The notes under the pieces are model-generated. The model worked only from the letters and a program-made list of their open reading frames with translations, did no database searches and was not told where the DNA came from. The translations under genes and the position numbers were made by a program. Of a stretch of DNA of 36,806 bases, positions 17,612-25,569 are shown in pieces. This stretch comes from Alphaproteobacteria bacterium. GTDB taxonomy: Bacteria > Pseudomonadota > Alphaproteobacteria > Acetobacterales > Acetobacteraceae. The first letter of the stretch is position 1. Every line of letters starts with the position of its first letter. The DNA lies in the NCBI GenBank assembly GCA_017307285.1, contig JAFKFI010000105.1, positions 1 to 36,806 on the forward strand, given 5' to 3'.

Positions 17612-18736
17612 ATGACCAATACGCCAAGCCACCTGCGGGATGTCGAATTCATCGGCATGATCCACCACCGGGAGGCCTCGGAAATCCGCCCGCCCGGCCC
17701 CGCCATCTTCGATCGCGGCTATGTCCGTGACTTCGCGCAGGCCGCCGAGGCCGGCGGGTTCGACAAGCTGCTGTGCGGGTATTTCTCCGACGGGCCGGAC
17801 AGTTTTCTCCTCGCGGCCTCAGCTGCGGCGCATACCGACCGGATCGGCTTCCTCGTCGCGCACCGGCCGGGCTTCGTCGCCCCGACCCTCGCCGCGCGCA
17901 AGTTCGCCACCTTGGACCAGATCACCGGCGGACGCGCAGCGATGCACGTGATCTCCGGCGGCGATGACATCGACCAGCAGCGCGACGGCGACTGGATCGG
18001 CAAGGAGGCGCGCTACGCCCGCACCGATGAGTATGTCGGCATCCTCAAGCGCATCTGGACCGAGGCCGGCCCGGTCGACCATGCCGGCGAGTACTACCAG
18101 TTCAAGGGCGCCTCGACCGCGTTCCGCGCGGTACAGCAGCCGCACATCCCGATCTATTTCGGCGGCGCGTCCGAGGCCGCGATCGCGGTCGCAGGCAAGC
18201 ACGCCGACGTCTACGCGCTGTGGGGCGAGACGCACCAGCAAGTACGCGAGCTCATCGCCCAGGTGCGCGCAGCCGCCGCGCGGCACGGGCGCGAGGTGCG
18301 GTTCAGCCTGTCGCTACGCCCAATCCTCGCCGACACGGAAGAGGCTGCCTGGGCGCGGGCCGAGCGCATCAAGCAGAGAATCCTTGAGCTGCGCGAAAAG
18401 GCCGGGCTACCGACGACGGGGCACAATCCAGCCAACGAGGGCTCGCGCCGCCTGCTCGCGGCCGCGGCGGGCGGGGAGCGGCTGGACAAGCGCCTCTGGA
18501 CAGGTGCCGCCGCCGCCACTGGCGGGCGCGGCAACTCGACCAGCCTGGTCGGCACCCCCCAGCAGGTCGCCGAGGCATTCCTCGACTACTACGATCTCGG
18601 CGTCACCACCTTCCTCATCCGCGGCTTCGATCCGCTCGAAGACACCGTCGAGTACGGTCGCTCATTGCTGCCAATCACGCGCGAACTGATCGCGCGGCGA
18701 TTGGGCCGCTCGGCGCCGGCCCAGGCGGCAGAGTGA
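17612..18736 (+). CDS. ssuD: FMNH2-dependent alkanesulfonate monooxygenase, SsuD type
   Basis: A 374-residue LLM-superfamily monooxygenase that would release sulfite from alkanesulfonates with FMNH2 and oxygen. Family segments are DVEFIGMIHHR, GYFSDGPDSFLLA, IGFLVAHRPGFVAPTLAARK, TGGRAAMHVISGG, RTDEYVGILKRIWT and PHIPIYFGGASEAA. It belongs to the subgroup often named alkanesulfonate monooxygenase but is not the closest type to E. coli SsuD: the region of E. coli Cys54 reads SDGPDSF here, without Cys at that spot. It lies between ssuB and ssuA with overlap to ssuA. The FMN reductase SsuE is not in the window. Confidence 0.82.
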   Translation: MTNTPSHLRDVEFIGMIHHREASEIRPPGPAIFDRGYVRDFAQAAEAGGFDKLLCGYFSDGPDSFLLAASAAAHTDRIGFLVAHRPGFVAPTLAARKFATLDQITGGRAAMHVISGGDDIDQQRDGDWIGKEARYARTDEYVGILKRIWTEAGPVDHAGEYYQFKGASTAFRAVQQPHIPIYFGGASEAAIAVAGKHADVYALWGETHQQVRELIAQVRAAAARHGREVRFSLSLRPILADTEEAAWARAERIKQRILELREKAGLPTTGHNPANEGSRRLLAAAAGGERLDKRLWTGAAAATGGRGNSTSLVGTPQQVAEAFLDYYDLGVTTFLIRGFDPLEDTVEYGRSLLPITRELIARRLGRSAPAQAAE

Positions 18737-19698
18737 TGCTGCTTCGTCGCCGTACCCTCTTGGCTGGAGCCGCCGGCGCGGCCGCGTCCTTCGCCATCCG
18801 CCCGGCCCGCGCCGAGGTCACGCTGCGCGCCGGCGACCAGCGGGGCAACAACCGCGCGGTGATGGAAGCCGCCGGGGTGCTGAAGAATGTCCCCTATCGC
18901 ATCGCCTGGAGCGAGTTCGTCGCCGCCGCCCCGCTGGTCGAGGCGATGAACGCGGGCGCAATCGATGCCGGCGTGGTGGGCGACGCGCCGTTCACCTTCG
19001 GCTTCGCCTCCGGCGTGCCGATGCGTGCCATTGCCGCGCGCCGTTCCACCCAGCAGGGCACGGCCATCGTTGTGCGCGGCGACTCGCCGGCGCACAATTT
19101 CGCCGATCTCAAAGGCAAGAAGATCGCGACCACCCGAGGCTCAATCGGCCATTTCCTCGTGCTCGCCTCGCTCCGCCGCGCCGGCCTGCCCGGCGACGCG
19201 GTGAAGATCGTGTTCCTGCTACCGGCTGACGCCAAGGCCGCGCTGGCCTCGGGCTCGATCGATGCGTGGTCGACTTGGGAGCCCTATACTTCGCAGGTCG
19301 AGGTGGTCGATGGCGGGCGGCAAGTGACGAACGGCGAGGGGCTTACACCGGGCCAGGGTTTCCAGATCGCCTCGTTGGATGCCATCAAATCCAAGCGGGA
19401 GCAGTTGGCCGATTTCATCACCCGCCTCACCGCCGCCCGCATCTGGGCCAACGCACATCGGGACGAGTACGCGGCGATCTGGGCGAAGCTGATGGGCTTC
19501 CCCGTCGAGGTGCCGCGCCACTGGTTCGCGCGAACCACCGAGTCGGTGGTCCCGACCGACGCGCGGGTGATCGCCGACGAGCAGAAGGTCATCGACCTCT
19601 ACGCCAGCGCCGGCATGCTGCAGAAGCCCTTCGACGCGGCGAGCGGATTCGACACGAGTTTCAACCCGGCCGTCGAGAAGGGCAGCGCGAAGTCCTGA
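18736..19698 (+). CDS. ssuA: Sulfonate ABC transporter substrate-binding protein SsuA
   Basis: A 320-residue periplasmic binding protein of the SsuA/TauA family. It begins LLRRRTLLAGAAGAAASFA with a cleavage site near ARA-EV; the paired arginines make Tat export possible, otherwise Sec. Mature-part signs are VEAMNAGAIDAGVVGDAP, FADLKGKKIATTRGSIGH, ASGSIDAWSTWEPY and the C-terminal helix. ATG 18736 shares its A with the ssuD stop (TGATG); a GTG one codon earlier is possible. It is the last gene of ssuCBDA, an order in which the binding protein comes last. Confidence 0.9.
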   Translation: MLLRRRTLLAGAAGAAASFAIRPARAEVTLRAGDQRGNNRAVMEAAGVLKNVPYRIAWSEFVAAAPLVEAMNAGAIDAGVVGDAPFTFGFASGVPMRAIAARRSTQQGTAIVVRGDSPAHNFADLKGKKIATTRGSIGHFLVLASLRRAGLPGDAVKIVFLLPADAKAALASGSIDAWSTWEPYTSQVEVVDGGRQVTNGEGLTPGQGFQIASLDAIKSKREQLADFITRLTAARIWANAHRDEYAAIWAKLMGFPVEVPRHWFARTTESVVPTDARVIADEQKVIDLYASAGMLQKPFDAASGFDTSFNPAVEKGSAKS

Positions 19699-19816
19699 GC
19701 AGGACGGCGGCGCCGGGGAAATGCCGGACCGGCCTGCGCGGTTGACTTGCCTGCGGTGCTGACCATCGTCATGTGCGGTGCTTGGAGCGAAAGACGGCCG
19801 CCGAGGGATCGAGCGC

Positions 19817-20245
19817 ATGAGCGACCTCTACGACACCGACGTCCTGACTTGGAGCGAGCGGCAGGCGGCCCTGCTCCGCCGTGTCGCTGCGGGCGAGCGC
19901 GTCAACGATCAGGTCGATTGGGAGCATGTCGCGGAAGAGGTCGAGAGCGTGGGGCGCAGCCAAGTCGATGTCGTCGAGTCGCTGCTGACGCAAATCCTCG
20001 CGCATCGGCTCAAGGAAGCAGGTTGGCCGGCCTCGCTCAGCATGCGGCACTGGCAGAAGGAGCGGCGGGTGTTCGCACGGCAGGCGCGGCGAAAATTCAC
20101 TGAGTCGATGCGCGGCAAGCTCGATCTCGACGAGCTGCATGGCGATGCTCTCCTCGGTCTGCCCGACGACATGGATGGCCAACCGCCCCAACCGGTGTCG
20201 CAGAAATGCCCGTGGACGATTGACGAGTTGCTGAGCGAAGCCTGA
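19817..20245 (+). CDS. DUF29 family protein
   Basis: A 142-residue DUF29 protein beginning MSDLYDTDVLTWSERQAALL, then RRVAAGERVNDQVDWEHVAEEVESVGR, a helical middle with LLTQILAHRLKEAGWP, and KCPWTIDELLSEA at the end. It is related to the protein at 1464-1928 but clearly diverged. Start ATG 19817 gives the family's usual N-terminus; a GTG at 19778 would add 13 unconserved residues. Function unknown. It stands between the ssu operon and a small membrane protein, with no obvious link to either. Confidence 0.82.
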   Translation: MSDLYDTDVLTWSERQAALLRRVAAGERVNDQVDWEHVAEEVESVGRSQVDVVESLLTQILAHRLKEAGWPASLSMRHWQKERRVFARQARRKFTESMRGKLDLDELHGDALLGLPDDMDGQPPQPVSQKCPWTIDELLSEA

Positions 20246-20321
20246 TCCATCCGCGTAACGCGACCGGCTTCTCGATCCGGAGAGCTTTGCGCGAACGAAC
20301 CGGGCGGCTACGCTCGCCGGC

Positions 20322-20576
20322 ATGAACACATTCCGGATTCTGTTCGGCATCGACGGCTCGATCGCGGCGATCGTGCTGTTCTTTCTCGTCTACAAGCTGG
20401 GCGGCGGGTCGATCTCGGCATCGAACACGGTGCTCGGCGTGGTGATTCTCGGCGTCATCGCGGTGGCCCTGGGCGTCAGCGCATTCCTGCGATCACGCGG
20501 CAAGGCGCGCCTGGCCAACGGCGTGTTGCTGGTGCTGGCCTGTGTCGGAATACTCGGGCTGGTTTTCATCGCCTGA
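20322..20576 (+). CDS. Small membrane protein of unknown function
   Basis: An 84-residue, strongly hydrophobic protein with three likely membrane helices: about 7-26, 34-56 and 64-84. A basic loop (RSRGKARLAN) lies between helices two and three. No family recognised. The ribosome site is weak. It ends 55 nt before the AhpD-like gene and could be co-transcribed with it. Real coding status is supported by the clean helix pattern and lack of a competing frame, not by homology. Confidence 0.6.
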   Translation: MNTFRILFGIDGSIAAIVLFFLVYKLGGGSISASNTVLGVVILGVIAVALGVSAFLRSRGKARLANGVLLVLACVGILGLVFIA

Positions 20577-20631
20577 TCGTGCTCGATTCCCACTGGAACT
20601 GAGCGGATCCGCAAGCAGGGAGGAGAACGAA

Positions 20632-21240
20632 GTGGCGCGCATCCCGCTTCTGCATGAAGAGGATTCTGACCTGCCCGAGGAGACCCGAGCCTACCTGCGC
20701 GAGGTAGGCCAGGCGCGCGGGCGGGTGGTCAATATTTACCGCGCGATGGCCAATCGCACCGAGGCGGCGCGAGCGTTCTCGGGGCTTGCGGGCACCGTCT
20801 ATCGGGGCAAGACCAGCCTGGGACCGAAGCACGCCGAGCTCGCCTATCTCACCGCGACCGTCACCAACAACTGCTTCTACTGAATTCCCACTCATACGAC
20901 GCTCGGTCGGGGTGTCGGACTGACGGAAGATCAGATGCGGCACTTGGCAGATGCCGATTTGCCGGACGGCGTGTACGACGCGGCCGAGGCGGCCATCGTC
21001 CGCTACGCGCAGAAATCGACACGCATGGAGCCGATCGACGACGCCACCTACGACGCCCTCGCCCAGCATTTCACGCGCGGCCAGATCATCGACATCTGCA
21101 TGACGGTCGGGCTGAGCAACATGGTCAACCGCTTCCACGCAACGTTTCTCACGGATGTCGACGCGGAGACGATCGCCGAGGTCGAAGCGGGAGACGCCTT
21201 GGCCGGGAGCTGTCCGATCCCGCGCCCGAAGCCGCCGTGA
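20632..21240 (+). CDS. AhpD/carboxymuconolactone-decarboxylase-like protein with in-frame UGA (candidate selenoprotein, CxxU)
   Basis: A 202-codon reading frame interrupted only by a TGA at 20881-20883 (codon 84). GTG start at 20632 follows GGGAGGAG at 6 nt. The TGA sits in VTNNCFY-U-IPTHTT, giving C81-x-x-U84-x3-H88, the spacing of the AhpD active site (Cys130, Cys133, His137 in M. tuberculosis AhpD), where the second cysteine is the peroxidatic one. The frame after the TGA is intact and family-like (TLGRGVGLTEDQM, EAAIVRYAQKSTRM, QIIDICMTVGLSNMVNRF). A hairpin that could be a bacterial SECIS lies 21 nt on. AhpD-like selenoproteins are known from marine metagenomes. A TGC-to-TGA mutation or read error is the main alternative. 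If read through, a selenol peroxidase is likely. Confidence 0.72.
20897..20917 (+). promoter_or_regulatory. Candidate bacterial SECIS hairpin
   Basis: Eight-pair stem (20897-20904 with 20910-20917; two G-U pairs) and a 5-nt loop GGUCG. The loop begins 22 nt after the UGA at 20881-20883, within the window for bacterial SECIS elements, and starts with G. The GGUC core resembles the SelB-binding loop of E. coli fdhF. The bulged U of fdhF is not obvious here. Confidence 0.5.
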
Positions 21241-21259
21241 TAGCGCTCGGCAGCCGGGC

Positions 21260-22216
21260 TCACTGGCTGGCGGGCTTCTCAGCGGGTTCGGCTGTGGGCT
21301 TCTCTGCCGCGGCCGGTGTCGGGTGAGGTGACGCGGCGGCGACCGGGCTGCCATGCGGCGGCGGATTCTTCATCATCGCGCCGGTCATCGGGATGAAGAA
21401 CACGCCGACATCGCGGTGCGAGTGAATCTTGCCCTCGGCATCCTTGGTGTAGATGTAGAGCACTTGGCCGCGCTTGAACGGCTGGCCGATGGGAATGATC
21501 ATCCGCCCGCCCGGCTTCATCTGCTTGAACAGCTCGGGTGGGGCGTATTGCGCGGCACAGGTCACGATGATGATGTCGAACCCGCCCTGCACCTCCGGCC
21601 AGCCGTAATAGCCGTCGCCGACGCGGGTATGGACGTTGTCGTAGCCCAGCGGGGTAAAGATCTTCGAGACCGCGCGGCCGAGCGGCTCGATGATCTCGAT
21701 CGAGTAGGCCTGTTTGACGATGCGCGACAGCAGCGCGCTCTGGAAGCCGCTGCCAGTGCCGATCTCAAGCGTGACATCGTTGGGGCCGGGCTTGGCCACC
21801 TGGGTCATGTAGGCCTGACCGAGATAGTCGGATAGCGCCGAGCCATAGCCGAGCGCCCAGGGTTTTGGCGTCTCCTCGTAGGCATCGCCTGGGGTCGCGC
21901 GGTGCTCGGAATAGAGGTAGTGAAAATACTCGCGCGGCACAGCCTGGAAGGCAGCGACCACCTTGGGGTCGGCCGAGCCGAGATGTTCCTTGAGGTAGTG
22001 CTCGATCAGCCGCATCGCCGCGGGCTTGCGGTTCTGGATGGCTTGGAATTGCGCGTCGGTCAGGCTCACCGGGCGGCCGGAGCGCTGCATCGCCTGCTCG
22101 TAGGCGTCGCGCGTCCAGCCGCTGGCGGGGGCAGCGCGCGCCGTGCCGGCGACGGCAGTTGCTGCGGCGGCCGCGATCACTCCGCGACGTGTGATGCTTC
22201 CGGAATGTCCTGCCAC
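21260..22216 (-). CDS. Exported protein-L-isoaspartate O-methyltransferase-like protein
   Basis: A 318-residue PIMT family methyltransferase that would methylate isoaspartyl residues of damaged proteins using SAM. The SAM motif LEIGTGSGFQ is at 150-159, after the PIMT-type ALSDYLGQAYMTQV. Unlike cytoplasmic Pcm it carries an N-terminal Tat-like signal (SITRRGVIAAAAATAVAGTARA, in two parts: RR at 10-11, cleavage near 28), a 120-residue N-terminal region and a Pro/Ala-rich tail, so it may work in the periplasm. SAM supply there would be a problem, so this needs care. The GTG start at 22216 lies 40 nt inside the upstream membrane protein gene. Confidence 0.85.
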   Translation of the reverse strand: MAGHSGSITRRGVIAAAAATAVAGTARAAPASGWTRDAYEQAMQRSGRPVSLTDAQFQAIQNRKPAAMRLIEHYLKEHLGSADPKVVAAFQAVPREYFHYLYSEHRATPGDAYEETPKPWALGYGSALSDYLGQAYMTQVAKPGPNDVTLEIGTGSGFQSALLSRIVKQAYSIEIIEPLGRAVSKIFTPLGYDNVHTRVGDGYYGWPEVQGGFDIIIVTCAAQYAPPELFKQMKPGGRMIIPIGQPFKRGQVLYIYTKDAEGKIHSHRDVGVFFIPMTGAMMKNPPPHGSPVAAASPHPTPAAAEKPTAEPAEKPASQ

Positions 22217-24639
22217 TTATGCTTGTTCCTCGCCAACGGGAAAGCCAGCCACGCGACGCCATATAGCAGCACGGCGGAGAGAAGAACCCTGCTAAAGCCC
22301 AACTCCCGCGCAATCAGGTTCGCCAGTGGCGTCGCGACCACGGAGAAGGCGCCGTTGAGCGCCCATGCCCAGGGCAGCATCCCGCCGCTGCCGGCCCGCG
22401 CGAGACCGAGCGGGAACGGCGCGCCAAGAGCCAGTGAAACGGGCGCCAGCAGCAACAGCACCAAACCCGCGCGGGCGATCCAGGGCAAGCCCAAGGTGGC
22501 CAGCATGAACGCCTGCAGCCCGAGCCCGAGCAGTCCGCACCACGCCAGGATCACGATGCATGCGACCGCTATGCCGGTTTTGGCGTCCGCCTTGATCCGT
22601 TCCGCCGTCATGCTGCCGAGGCCGGAGAAGATCAGCATTCCGGTGAGCACCAGGGCAAAGGCGGTCGCCCGGTCGTTGAGGTAGAACGACACCCGCTCGA
22701 TGAGGAAGATCTCGATGAACAGGAAACCGAGCCCGAGCGCTGGAAAGTAAAGAATTGTCCGCAGCAGCCCGCCGCCCTCGCCGCGCACCCGGTTCGGCAC
22801 CAGAAGCGGCACGAGCAGGACCAGGACGGCGATCACCGCCGCCTGCACCAGCACCGCAAGATTGACCAGCGCGCCGATCTCCGCCTGCGGCAGGATTTCC
22901 AGGCGGCGCAGCAGCGTGTCGAGTTGGCCGAGCCGCAGCACGGCGTAGAAGGCCGGCCGATCGAAGGTGATGGGGGCGAGGTCGAACACGCCTGCCGAGA
23001 TCGTATGGGCGCCCAACAGAACCGCGCGCGCCTCGTCGGCGATGGCGTCGTCCGGGCCGCCGGAGGCCACCTCGCCGGAGTCGAAGGAAACCGCCGGCAG
23101 GTCATTGTAGAGATTCGCCCGCGCCGCCGCGACGTCGATGCCGGGGTAGTAGGAGACGTCGAACGAGCGGTCGTCGCAGAAGTGCCGGACGGCGGCGATT
23201 TGCGCGGCGCTCCAGGGCTGCTTCGACAGCAGCAGCCGCACGCTCCAGGCCGAGCGATACACCACCACATGGGTCGCCGGGTCGCGCACGCCTGCGTCGA
23301 TCAGCCCTTGCCGCGCCGTGGCAAGCATCCTGAGCGCGTAAACCGGGAAATCGCGGATCGAGACGGGAATCGAGACGATGCCGTCGGGGGCGAGTGCGCG
23401 CAGATAGGCGGTGATCGCCTCGGCGGCGAAGGCGGAGCCGTTGGCCTCCGCCGAGTCGAGGAAATCCGCCGAAATATCGACGATGTCGAAGGGGCCACCC
23501 GCACGCGCCACCGCGACCGGCGAGCTGCCCGAGACCTGCACCCGAGGATCGGCGGCGAGGCCGGGGGATGGCCCGATGCCGTGGCGCAGCGCATCGCGCA
23601 GCACCGGCTCGGGCTCCAGCGCCTCCACCGACCGCGCGCCAAGCGCAAGAATCTCGGCGACACGGAACCCACCCGAGGCGCCGGCCAGCAGCACGCTCGG
23701 ATGCTGGATCATGGAATAAGGCAGCGCGTCCAGGGCGGCGCGGGCGTAGCCGGCGTCGATCGGACCAGGCTTCGGCAGCGCGGCGATGCGGGTGCCGTCG
23801 CGATACAGCCCGAGGCTGGAGGGCGGGCCAGCGACGCCGAGCAGGCCGGCATTGTTCGAGACGTCGGTGTCTACGCGCTCGGTGAAGTCGTCGAGCAGTT
23901 GGTAGAAGCCGCGCGGCGACCGCCGCTCCGCCAGCACCTGGGCGTCCGGTGTATGAAGCGGCGCGTAGATCGCCTTGAAATCATTGACTTCCGCGCGGTT
24001 GTCGAGCAAGAGCAGCGCCTCGCCCGCGACCAGCGCGGCCAAGGCGCCAGCGACGCCCGCCCAGCGCCAGCGGCCCCGCGTCAGCAGGGCGCTCGCCGCG
24101 ATCGGTACCAGCATCGCCGGCACCAGCATGAACGGGTGCAGCACCAGCATCAGCAGCAGGGTTGCGAAGGCGCCCGTCCCCGCCCCGGTAAGGTCGAACC
24201 CATAGACCCGGCCGATAATGCCGGCGTTCAGCACGAAGCTCAGGCTGATATAGAGGCCAGCGAGGAAGAAGAACGGCAGCAGGCAGGCGTAATATCCCGC
24301 GATATTCGCGAGCTGCGGCGCGAACGTGGCCTCGTTCTGCAGCTGCAGCGGGTTGAACGGGTTCGTCGTGGTGAAATGGAAGCCTACAGCCGCCGCCGCG
24401 ATCAGCAGGGCCGGCAAGGCGGCGAGCAGCCAGCCGCCATTGCGGGCGAAAGCGTCGCGGCACAGGGCCAGCACCACCCCGCTGAGGGCGAACCCGACCA
24501 TGACGATCGAGATGACCCAGTAGCCGTATTCCGACCACTTCGCGACGGCGAAGTAGCGGGTCAGCGCGATCTCGAACCCGACCGCCGCCGCCGAAACCAG
24601 GAACAGCGGCATCAGCGCCGCTCGGCGAGCGGGGGTCAC
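22177..24639 (-). CDS. Polyamine-aminopropyltransferase-like multi-spanning membrane protein
   Basis: An 820-residue protein with membrane helices at about 8-225, a soluble spermidine/spermine-synthase-like domain at about 240-560, and further helices at about 590-800. The central domain has a degenerate nucleotide-binding stretch (LLAGASGGFRVAEILALGA, then EALEPEP) and PFDIVDIS in place of the usual catalytic Asp region, so true aminopropyltransferase activity is doubtful. Similar fused proteins are annotated as spermidine synthase-like. The ATG overlaps the hydrolase stop (ATGA), and its 3' end overlaps the methyltransferase. Function unknown. Confidence 0.82.
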   Translation of the reverse strand: MTPARRAALMPLFLVSAAAVGFEIALTRYFAVAKWSEYGYWVISIVMVGFALSGVVLALCRDAFARNGGWLLAALPALLIAAAAVGFHFTTTNPFNPLQLQNEATFAPQLANIAGYYACLLPFFFLAGLYISLSFVLNAGIIGRVYGFDLTGAGTGAFATLLLMLVLHPFMLVPAMLVPIAASALLTRGRWRWAGVAGALAALVAGEALLLLDNRAEVNDFKAIYAPLHTPDAQVLAERRSPRGFYQLLDDFTERVDTDVSNNAGLLGVAGPPSSLGLYRDGTRIAALPKPGPIDAGYARAALDALPYSMIQHPSVLLAGASGGFRVAEILALGARSVEALEPEPVLRDALRHGIGPSPGLAADPRVQVSGSSPVAVARAGGPFDIVDISADFLDSAEANGSAFAAEAITAYLRALAPDGIVSIPVSIRDFPVYALRMLATARQGLIDAGVRDPATHVVVYRSAWSVRLLLSKQPWSAAQIAAVRHFCDDRSFDVSYYPGIDVAAARANLYNDLPAVSFDSGEVASGGPDDAIADEARAVLLGAHTISAGVFDLAPITFDRPAFYAVLRLGQLDTLLRRLEILPQAEIGALVNLAVLVQAAVIAVLVLLVPLLVPNRVRGEGGGLLRTILYFPALGLGFLFIEIFLIERVSFYLNDRATAFALVLTGMLIFSGLGSMTAERIKADAKTGIAVACIVILAWCGLLGLGLQAFMLATLGLPWIARAGLVLLLLAPVSLALGAPFPLGLARAGSGGMLPWAWALNGAFSVVATPLANLIARELGFSRVLLSAVLLYGVAWLAFPLARNKHKWQDIPEASHVAE

Positions 24640-25508
24640 GGCCAGATCCGGCGCTGAATGAAATCCCGCAGCAGCGCGTCGAACCGGCTTGCGTCATCGA
24701 TGAACAGGGCGTGGCCGGCATCGGGGAACACCGCGATCTCCGCTGCCCTGTGACGCCGTGCAAGGTTCTCCGCCTGCGCCGCCCAGACCGGTCGGACGGC
24801 GTAGAGGATCGGCTTGTCGGTAGAATACACCGCGTCGCGCCAGTAGGTGCGCGGCACCGGGTAGGCGAGCAGGGCGTTGGAAGCGTATTCCGGCATCCGC
24901 AATGTCGCCTCGGTCAGCGTCTCCAGATACGCCTCGCTCTGCGGCTTGCGGAACATGCCGCGCACGAAGCGGCTCATGCGTACCTCGAGCGGCGGCCTTG
25001 GGCCTCGATGCGGCCGGGCGCGCGAGGGGACCGGCGCCGGCTCCTCGCCGATCGAGTTGTCCACCAGCACCAGCCCGGCGATGCGCCCATCGCCGTGCGT
25101 GTGGACATAGGCAAGCGCGTCGAGCACGCCAAGCGACCAGCCCACCAGCAGCACCGGCTCGCTCCCGAGCCGGGCGATCAGCTCCGCGATATCCTGCCCG
25201 CGCCGGCCGGGCTCGTAGCCGGAGCGCGCCACCTCGGACTCGCCCTGCCCGCGCGGGTCGAACGCCACGACATGGTATCGCGCGGAGAGATCGCGGATCT
25301 GCGGCCCCCAGATCCAGCCCGGCATGGTCCAGCCCGGCACCAGCACGACCGTATGGGCGCGCGGCGGACCGGCCTCGATATAGTGCAGGCGCACGCCATC
25401 GCTGGTGGTGAAGAACCGGCTCTGAGCCGGCATCGCCGGCTGCGCGCCCGCGACGCCGAAACCGACCAGCAGGAGCAGGAGAATCGGCAGTCCGAAACCA
25501 AGCCGCAT
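24636..25508 (-). CDS. Exported alpha/beta hydrolase
   Basis: A 290-residue alpha/beta hydrolase. The N-terminal signal peptide GLPILLLLLVGFGVAGA has a cleavage near residue 22, so it is periplasmic. The nucleophile elbow is GWSLG with Ser125; His266 (DAGHAL) completes the triad, with the acid probably near residue 240. HYIEAGPP, VLVPGWTMPGW and VVAFDPRGQGES are fold signatures. It is the first gene of a three-gene overlapping set with the membrane protein and the exported methyltransferase. Substrate unknown. Confidence 0.88.
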   Translation of the reverse strand: MRLGFGLPILLLLLVGFGVAGAQPAMPAQSRFFTTSDGVRLHYIEAGPPRAHTVVLVPGWTMPGWIWGPQIRDLSARYHVVAFDPRGQGESEVARSGYEPGRRGQDIAELIARLGSEPVLLVGWSLGVLDALAYVHTHGDGRIAGLVLVDNSIGEEPAPVPSRARPHRGPRPPLEVRMSRFVRGMFRKPQSEAYLETLTEATLRMPEYASNALLAYPVPRTYWRDAVYSTDKPILYAVRPVWAAQAENLARRHRAAEIAVFPDAGHALFIDDASRFDALLRDFIQRRIWP

Positions 25509-25569
25509 CTCGCCTTATGCCCGGCCCGCAGGGCTCGGTGTCAACCGTCCTTACGCCGCGCGTCGCGGA

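Noticed and set aside
20935-21240. Separate gene for the second half of the AhpD-like protein
   Set aside because: No ribosome site before this ATG, and its residues continue the same domain in the same frame as the first half; a UGA-interrupted single gene explains both halves better.
22924-24657. 577-codon plus-strand frame opposite the polyamine-synthase-like gene
   Set aside because: Composition is Arg/Gly/Glu repeats typical of a GC shadow; no signal, start site or family pattern.
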